From CAYTQK01 sp964439745 (lineage in GTDB: Bacteria; Desulfobacterota; Desulfobacteria; Desulfobacterales; Desulfosudaceae): a stretch of DNA of 17,763 bases. Position numbers and translations under genes: made by a program. The notes under the pieces were generated by a model. The model did not search any database and was not told where the DNA came from. It was given only the letters and a program-made list of their open reading frames with translations. Of this stretch, positions 14,042-17,763 are shown one piece after another. The stretch covers positions 1-17,763 of the forward strand of contig CAYTQK010000031.1 of NCBI GenBank assembly GCA_964439745.1. The letters run 5' to 3'. Within the stretch, counting starts at the first letter, position 1. Each line of letters opens with the position of its first letter.

Positions 14042-15481
14042 TTACTTGGCGCCGACCGAGGAGGCGGGCACGCCGGCGGCCGTGGACAGGCCCGGCATGG
14101 GGGTGACCAGGTTTTTCTGGGGATTGTTCTTCTCGCACCATTGCAGGAACAATTCGACGCAGTCCGGGCAGAGCTGGGTGCCCCGGGCGTCGTAAATGAT
14201 CTGCAGGGCCCTGTCGTGGCTGGTGGCGGTGCGGTAGGGCCGGTCGCTGCTCAGGGCGTGGTAGGTGTCAGCCACCGCCGTCATCCGCGCCAGCAGGGGA
14301 ATGGCGTCCCCTTTCAGCCCCTCGGGATAGCCGTTGCCGTCCAGCCGCTCGTGGTGATACTGCACGATGGAGATGATCTCGGACAGGCTGGGGATATTTT
14401 TGATAATCTCCGCGCCCTTGAGCGGATGCTCCATGATATGGGCCAGTTCGATATCGGTCAGCGGCCCGCTTTTTAAAAGGACGCTGTCCCGCACGCCGAT
14501 TTTGCCGATGTCGTGAAGCCGCCCCCCGATGCGGGCGGTGTCGATCTCTTTTTTACTGGCGCCGGTCAGGGCCAGCATCCCCGAGACAATCTTGCCGACT
14601 ATTTCCGAATGCCCCTTGGTGTAGGGATCCCGGGCCTCCAGTGCCGAGATGAGGCTGGAGATGCTGCCGATGATGAGGTTGCGCTCGGATTCCAGGCGCT
14701 CCCGTTCCTTGAGCAGCAGCAGAAAGTGGTTGGAGAGGACTTCCTCGATCTGGATGACCAGGGCGTCGATGTTGAAGGGTTTGCACACGTAAGAGGCCGC
14801 GCCGTGTTGGACCATGCGGTTCATGTGACCGCGGTCGTTGCGGGCGCTCATAACGATGAAGGGGATGCCGGAATAGGTGGGGTCGTCATGCAGGGCCTCG
14901 CAGAACTCAAACCCGTTCATTTCCGGCATGTCGATATCGCTCAGGATCAGGTCCGGGGTGTGCTGCTTGAGCATTTCCAGGGCCTTTTTACCGTTTTCGG
15001 CGCAGATGGTCTTGAAGCCCGCCGCCGACAGCCCGTGCTCCACGATGGAGCGGATGGTCTGGGAATCGTCGACGATCATGATGAGCTGGTTGCTGTTGCG
15101 GTTGGAGCGGGAGAGGATGCCTTCCACCACGTTGAAAAGATCGGTGTAGACGTCGCTCTTGGCGATATAGTAGGTGGCCCCGACCTCGAATCCTTTTTCC
15201 ACGTCCTCTTCGGAATCCAGCGAACTGACCACCACCACCGGGATGTTGCGGGTCTGGTCCTGTTTTTTCAAGCGCCGGCAGAGCTCGATGCCGTCCATTT
15301 CCGGCATATCGATATCGGTGAGAATGATGTCGAAATGCTGCTGGTTGATCTGGTCCCAGGCCTGGCGCCCGTTGGCCGTCTCTTCAAAATTGGCGTTGAG
15401 CGGCTCCAGCAGCTTGATCAGGCGATGGCGAATGGCGGCGCTGTCATCCACCACCAGTATATTGGGCGTGATTCGGGTCAC
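14042..15481 (-). CDS. Response regulator with two receiver domains and an HD-GYP output domain
   Basis: A 479-residue cytosolic signalling protein. The first receiver (about 7-125) has D12/D13 and phospho-acceptor D56 (ILTDIDMPEMDG), with K108. The second (about 132-252) has D138/D139, D182 (ILSDIDMPEMNG) and K234-P235. A short coiled-coil-like linker (LLLLKERERLESERN, about 253-268) leads to the HD-GYP domain (about 275-450), with metal-binding HD at 323-324 in RLHDIGKIGV and HHERLDGNGYP at 376-386, the motif of cyclic-di-GMP phosphodiesterases. All key residues are present, so an active enzyme is expected. No histidine kinase is adjacent. The start codon is GTG (15479-15481): an in-frame TGA lies two codons upstream, no ATG fits, and GAAGAAG provides a weak ribosome-binding site. 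Confidence 0.93.
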   Translation of the reverse strand: MTRITPNILVVDDSAAIRHRLIKLLEPLNANFEETANGRQAWDQINQQHFDIILTDIDMPEMDGIELCRRLKKQDQTRNIPVVVVSSLDSEEDVEKGFEVGATYYIAKSDVYTDLFNVVEGILSRSNRNSNQLIMIVDDSQTIRSIVEHGLSAAGFKTICAENGKKALEMLKQHTPDLILSDIDMPEMNGFEFCEALHDDPTYSGIPFIVMSARNDRGHMNRMVQHGAASYVCKPFNIDALVIQIEEVLSNHFLLLLKERERLESERNLIIGSISSLISALEARDPYTKGHSEIVGKIVSGMLALTGASKKEIDTARIGGRLHDIGKIGVRDSVLLKSGPLTDIELAHIMEHPLKGAEIIKNIPSLSEIISIVQYHHERLDGNGYPEGLKGDAIPLLARMTAVADTYHALSSDRPYRTATSHDRALQIIYDARGTQLCPDCVELFLQWCEKNNPQKNLVTPMPGLSTAAGVPASSVGAK

Positions 15482-15525
15482 TGGTCACTTCTTCAAACAT
15501 TGTTTTGGGACTATATTATCTAAAA

Positions 15526-15554
15526 TATATATGCCAATTTGGCTTGTTTGTCAA
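15526..15554 (-). promoter_or_regulatory. predicted sigma-70 promoter of the HD-GYP regulator gene
   Basis: On the - strand: TTGACA (15549-15554), 17-bp spacer, TATATA (15526-15531). The spacer contains a perfect palindrome GCCAA-T-TTGGC (as read on the + strand, 15533-15543), which may be an operator or chance. The promoter is about 45 nt upstream of the GTG start. Confidence 0.65.
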
Positions 15555-15603
15555 AATAATTATGGTGCCGGGGCATCCGAAATCCGCCACCACAGAAGGG
15601 CTC

Positions 15604-16485
15604 TTATACCCGCTGCCTAAACCCCCGCAACCCCATGATCTGCCGGGCTTCGTCCGGAGAGGCCGGGGATTTGCCCAGCACCCGGGCGATCTTGACCGCC
15701 TCTTCCACCAGTTCGTAATTGCCCCGGGCCAGTTCGCCCGACGCCAGCCGGGTATTGTCCTCCAGTCCGACCCGCATGTGGCCGCCCATCAGGGCCGACT
15801 GCATGATGGCCGGAAATTCATCCTTGCCCACCCCGCAGGTGGTGAAGTTGGCCGGCCGGCCCAGCTCGTGCACGGCGTGCACCAGGGCCACGAATGCATC
15901 CGGCCGGAATCGCTGCCCCCCGGCCACGCCCCAGACGAAGTTGAAGTTCATGGGGTCGGTGAAAAAGCCCTGCCGGGCGATCAGCATGGCATTGTCAAAG
16001 CCGCCGATGTCGTAGATTTCGATCTCGGGCTTGACTTGGTTCTCCTCCATGGTCCGCCCGAAATCCTGCAGCATGGTAAAGGTATTCTCAAAGACGTAAT
16101 CCATCAGGATCTGGCCGCTTTTGCGGTCGACCATGCTGAAGTTCATGGTGTTGGTGTTGAGCGAGGCCATTTCCGGGCGGATGGCCGCGATCTGGGCGAG
16201 GCGCTGTTCAGCGGTGGCGCCCATGCCTACGGCCGAGCTGAGATTGACGATCACCTCCGGGCATTTTTCCCGGATGGCCTGGTAGGTCTGGCGAATGCGG
16301 TCGATGTCATGAGTGGCCCAGCCGTCGTCGGTGCGGGCGTGGACATGGACCATGGCCGCGCCGGCGTCATGGGCCCGGGACGCTTCTTCGGCGAATTCTT
16401 CCGGCGTGTAAGGCACGGCCGGGTTGTTGTCCTTGAAGGTGGCCGCGCCGGACAGCGCCGCCGTGATGATGATTTTTTCGGTCAT
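15604..16485 (-). CDS. BKACE family beta-keto acid cleavage enzyme (DUF849, 3-keto-5-aminohexanoate cleavage-like)
   Basis: The 293-residue protein belongs to the beta-keto acid cleavage enzymes, TIM-barrel metalloenzymes that react a beta-keto acid with acetyl-CoA to give acetoacetate and a new acyl-CoA (the founding member, Kce, acts in lysine fermentation). Seen: the metal-binding HxH in AAMVHVHAR (H47, H49), the strand VIVNLSSAVGMGAT (about 78-91), EIYDIGGFDN (about 156-165), WGVAGGQRF (about 185-193), and E242 in MRVGLEDNT as the likely third metal ligand. The start at 16485 has AGGGGGAA upstream and begins MTEKIIITAALSGA at the usual family N-terminus; the frame is open further upstream but overlaps the neighbouring gene. 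It lies 160 bp downstream of a TetR gene on the same strand. Its keto-acid substrate is unknown. Confidence 0.9.
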   Translation of the reverse strand: MTEKIIITAALSGAATFKDNNPAVPYTPEEFAEEASRAHDAGAAMVHVHARTDDGWATHDIDRIRQTYQAIREKCPEVIVNLSSAVGMGATAEQRLAQIAAIRPEMASLNTNTMNFSMVDRKSGQILMDYVFENTFTMLQDFGRTMEENQVKPEIEIYDIGGFDNAMLIARQGFFTDPMNFNFVWGVAGGQRFRPDAFVALVHAVHELGRPANFTTCGVGKDEFPAIMQSALMGGHMRVGLEDNTRLASGELARGNYELVEEAVKIARVLGKSPASPDEARQIMGLRGFRQRV

Positions 16486-16521
16486 GGATTCCCCCTGGCA
16501 ATGATTCGTTTTTCTTGTTGA

Positions 16522-16550
16522 TATGTATCGTTTCCGGGCCGAGACTGCAA
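16522..16550 (-). promoter_or_regulatory. possible promoter for the BKACE gene
   Basis: On the - strand TTGCAG (16545-16550), 17-bp spacer and TACATA (16522-16527) lie 36 bp before the start codon, in the 160-bp gap after the TetR gene. Each hexamer has two mismatches, so this is a weak prediction. Confidence 0.3.
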
Positions 16551-16645
16551 GGTTTTTCGCCGTATGGATGATTTCGGTCGGTTTGTCCGGGCCGTGGCGC
16601 CGCGGGTCGAGCGGGACTTGCCAGCGGCTGCCGGGATGAGGCTGT

Positions 16646-17353
16646 TCAGGAACCGTTGCCGGCGTCCGATTGGGCCGGGCCGGGGAACATTTCTTCCAGG
16701 GTGGGGGTGAACAGGTAGAGCAGGCAGTTCTTGACCCACTTACGGTACTCTTCACCCTCGGGGTCCATGTTGAGTACCTTGCAATGATACTGGGCGGCGC
16801 CCACGAAGTTGATGAGCATGTTCAGCACCCCGTAGAACCAGATCACGATGTTCTCCACGCTTTTTTCCATGCGCAGTTCGCTGATGAGGATGCCGCCGCC
16901 GGTAAAAACATACTTGGAAAAGGATTCAAAGGCCGGCGCCGTCTCCTTGGCGTCGGCTTCGCCGGCATTTTTCATCAGGATCCGCAGTACGTCCGGCTGC
17001 TCGAAAAAGTGGTCCAGGGCCCGGTCGAGAAAAACCGCAAAGCCCTCTTCCGGCGCCATTTTCGAGATGTCCTGGAGCCAGCCGGAAAATTTCCGGATCA
17101 GTTCTTCGCTGACCGCCGCGGCTACGGCGCCGAACAATTCGGACTTGGTGAAATAGTGGTTGATCAGGGAAAAATGGAAGCCGCCTTCCCGGGCGATCAT
17201 GCGGATACTGGCCTTGTGATAGGGGTGGCGGGCAAAAACCTTGCGGGCAGCCTCCACGATCATGGCCCGGGTGGCCTCGCTCTTGGAGCCTTGATCCGTT
17301 GCGCGGGCATGGCTGCCGCGGCGATTTGTTTGCTGGGGTTTTTTATTTGTCAT
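16646..17353 (-). CDS. TetR/AcrR family transcriptional regulator
   Basis: A 235-residue regulator. A polar, basic N-terminal tail (residues 1-26, KKPQQTNRRGSHAR) precedes the TetR DNA-binding domain (about 27-75): ATRAMIVEAARKVFARHPYHKASIRMIA, then the recognition region EGGFHFSLINHYFTKSELF. The C-terminal part is helical, with a hydrophobic IVIWFYGVLNMLINFVGAAQ helix for ligand or dimer contacts. The promoter's -10 box ends only 6 nt before the ATG, and there is no ribosome-binding site, so a leaderless mRNA is predicted; the next in-frame Met (residue 31) would cut into the DNA-binding domain. It is divergent to the small gene at 17590 and upstream of the BKACE gene; both are candidate targets. 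Confidence 0.9.
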   Translation of the reverse strand: MTNKKPQQTNRRGSHARATDQGSKSEATRAMIVEAARKVFARHPYHKASIRMIAREGGFHFSLINHYFTKSELFGAVAAAVSEELIRKFSGWLQDISKMAPEEGFAVFLDRALDHFFEQPDVLRILMKNAGEADAKETAPAFESFSKYVFTGGGILISELRMEKSVENIVIWFYGVLNMLINFVGAAQYHCKVLNMDPEGEEYRKWVKNCLLYLFTPTLEEMFPGPAQSDAGNGS

Positions 17354-17359
17354 TTTTAT

Positions 17360-17388
17360 ATTTTAGATGAAAGTGTACAAATTGTCAA
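17360..17388 (-). promoter_or_regulatory. strong predicted promoter of the divergent tetR gene
   Basis: On the - strand TTGACA (17383-17388), 17-bp spacer, TAAAAT (17360-17365). A TGTACA palindrome (17374-17379) lies within the spacer, the position where a bound repressor would exclude polymerase. The distance from the -10 to the ATG (17353) implies that transcription starts at or next to the start codon. Confidence 0.7.
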
Positions 17389-17416
17389 GCTGCTTTCATC
17401 GAGGAAATATAATTAA

Positions 17417-17440
17417 ATCCCATAGATGTGAATCTGGGAT
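17417..17440. other. imperfect hairpin in the divergent promoter region
   Basis: ATCCCA-(TA)-GAT, loop GTGA, ATC-TGGGAT: nine pairs with a 2-nt bulge, flanked by A/T runs on both sides (AAAAAA downstream on +, TTTAATTAT downstream on -). Could be a regulatory site or a weak insulator/terminator between the divergent units. Confidence 0.3.
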
Positions 17441-17449
17441 AAAAAATTA

Positions 17450-17510
17450 TATACGTCTGTACAAAAATGCTTGACATTTTCGCCTGGTGAATTATTATAC
17501 GACTGTACAA
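17450..17510. promoter_or_regulatory. two near-identical 15-bp candidate TetR operators, TATACGwCTGTACAA
   Basis: TATACGTCTGTACAA (17450-17464) and TATACGACTGTACAA (17496-17510) match at 14 of 15 positions and are exactly 46 bp apart. The first lies just upstream of the + strand -35 box, the second overlaps the -10 and predicted start. Together with the third TGTACA at 17374-17379 in the tetR promoter, they mark this as a regulated divergent promoter. The divergent TetR protein is the natural candidate binder (inference). Confidence 0.6.
17471..17498 (+). promoter_or_regulatory. predicted sigma-70 promoter for the 52-residue gene
   Basis: TTGACA (17471-17476), 16-bp spacer, TATTAT (17493-17498). 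A perfect -35 box and a one-mismatch -10. It is bracketed by the two 15-bp repeats described separately. Transcription should start near 17505, about 85 nt before the ATG. Confidence 0.65.
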
Positions 17511-17589
17511 CAAAAACTGACATGTCGTTTCGGGGGTGCGCCGCCAATACGGCGCAGACTGGCAGTGATCATCAAAAAAGGAGAAGCCC

Positions 17590-17748
17590 ATGCCGGAACA
17601 AACCTTTACCATTACCGTGAATGTCAAGGAGCTGCTTACTTCGTTCATTCCCAAGCTGGCCAAAAAGTACGTGGCCATGGCGGGCCTGGCAGAGGAACTC
17701 AAGGGTATGGACCTCACCCGCAACGTGGCCGTGTCCGGCGAGGTGTAA
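17590..17748 (+). CDS. small protein of unknown function (52 residues)
   Basis: An ATG preceded by AAAAAAGGAG (ribosome-binding site about 7 nt upstream) opens a 52-codon frame ending in TAA at 17746-17748. The sequence starts MPEQTFTITVNVKELL and ends LTRNVAVSGEV. It is predicted to have a short beta strand (TFTITVNV) followed by an amphipathic helix with several Lys/Glu (about 12-39), and has no signal peptide, no membrane segment and no cysteine. I do not recognise a family. The case that it is real is good: near-consensus promoter, strong ribosome-binding site, and operator-like repeats. It may be the first gene of an operon continuing beyond the window, possibly a small accessory subunit; nothing in the sequence says which. 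Confidence 0.65.
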   Translation: MPEQTFTITVNVKELLTSFIPKLAKKYVAMAGLAEELKGMDLTRNVAVSGEV

Positions 17749-17763
17749 GGTTCGACAACTCCC

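Overview
The window looks like the chromosome of a GC-rich, strictly or facultatively anaerobic bacterium, most likely a Desulfobacterota sulfate reducer or close relative. This is inferred from the gene families present, the acyl-CoA-centred gene content and the dispersed-repeat style of one intergenic region; there is no rRNA or other marker here to fix the taxonomy.

Layout. (1) 1-1973, + strand: the 3' end of an unidentified gene (possibly the ATPase), then a NitT/TauT-type ABC transporter substrate-binding protein and its permease, overlapping by 17 bp. (2) 2013-3912, - strand: a housekeeping pair, dephospho-CoA kinase (coaE) followed by an MltC-like lytic transglycosylase. (3) 4068-13605, + strand: the centrepiece, a long catabolic operon starting at a near-consensus sigma-70 promoter with a 17-bp palindrome at its -10/+1 edge. 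It encodes an acyl-CoA dehydrogenase, a degenerate acyl-CoA dehydrogenase paralogue, a three-part biotin-dependent acyl-CoA carboxylase (carboxyltransferase, biotin carboxylase, biotin carrier on separate genes), a crotonase-family hydratase broken by a one-base frameshift, an AtuA-like DUF1446 protein and a TetR regulator. The gene set resembles the liu (leucine/isovalerate) and atu (acyclic terpene) pathways of Pseudomonas: dehydrogenate an acyl-CoA, carboxylate the 3-methyl-branched enoyl-CoA on its gamma methyl group, hydrate it, then cleave it. The substrate here cannot be decided from sequence; a 3-methyl-branched or isoprenoid acyl-CoA is the best guess. No lyase, acyl-CoA ligase or short-chain dehydrogenase is encoded in the window.

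(4) 13606-14041: non-coding, with imperfect ~80-86-bp tandem repeats. (5) 14042-15481, - strand: a REC-REC-HD-GYP response regulator, a predicted cyclic-di-GMP phosphodiesterase, with its own promoter. (6) 15604-17353, - strand: a BKACE (DUF849) beta-keto acid cleavage enzyme and, upstream of it, a TetR regulator predicted to be transcribed without a leader. (7) 17354-17763: a divergent promoter region carrying three TGTACA sites, then a 52-residue orphan protein on the + strand.

The most noteworthy points are the anaerobic atu/liu-like operon with its paired active/degenerate dehydrogenases and split carboxylase alpha subunit, the single-base frameshift in its hydratase, and the TetR-controlled divergent promoter in front of an unknown small protein.
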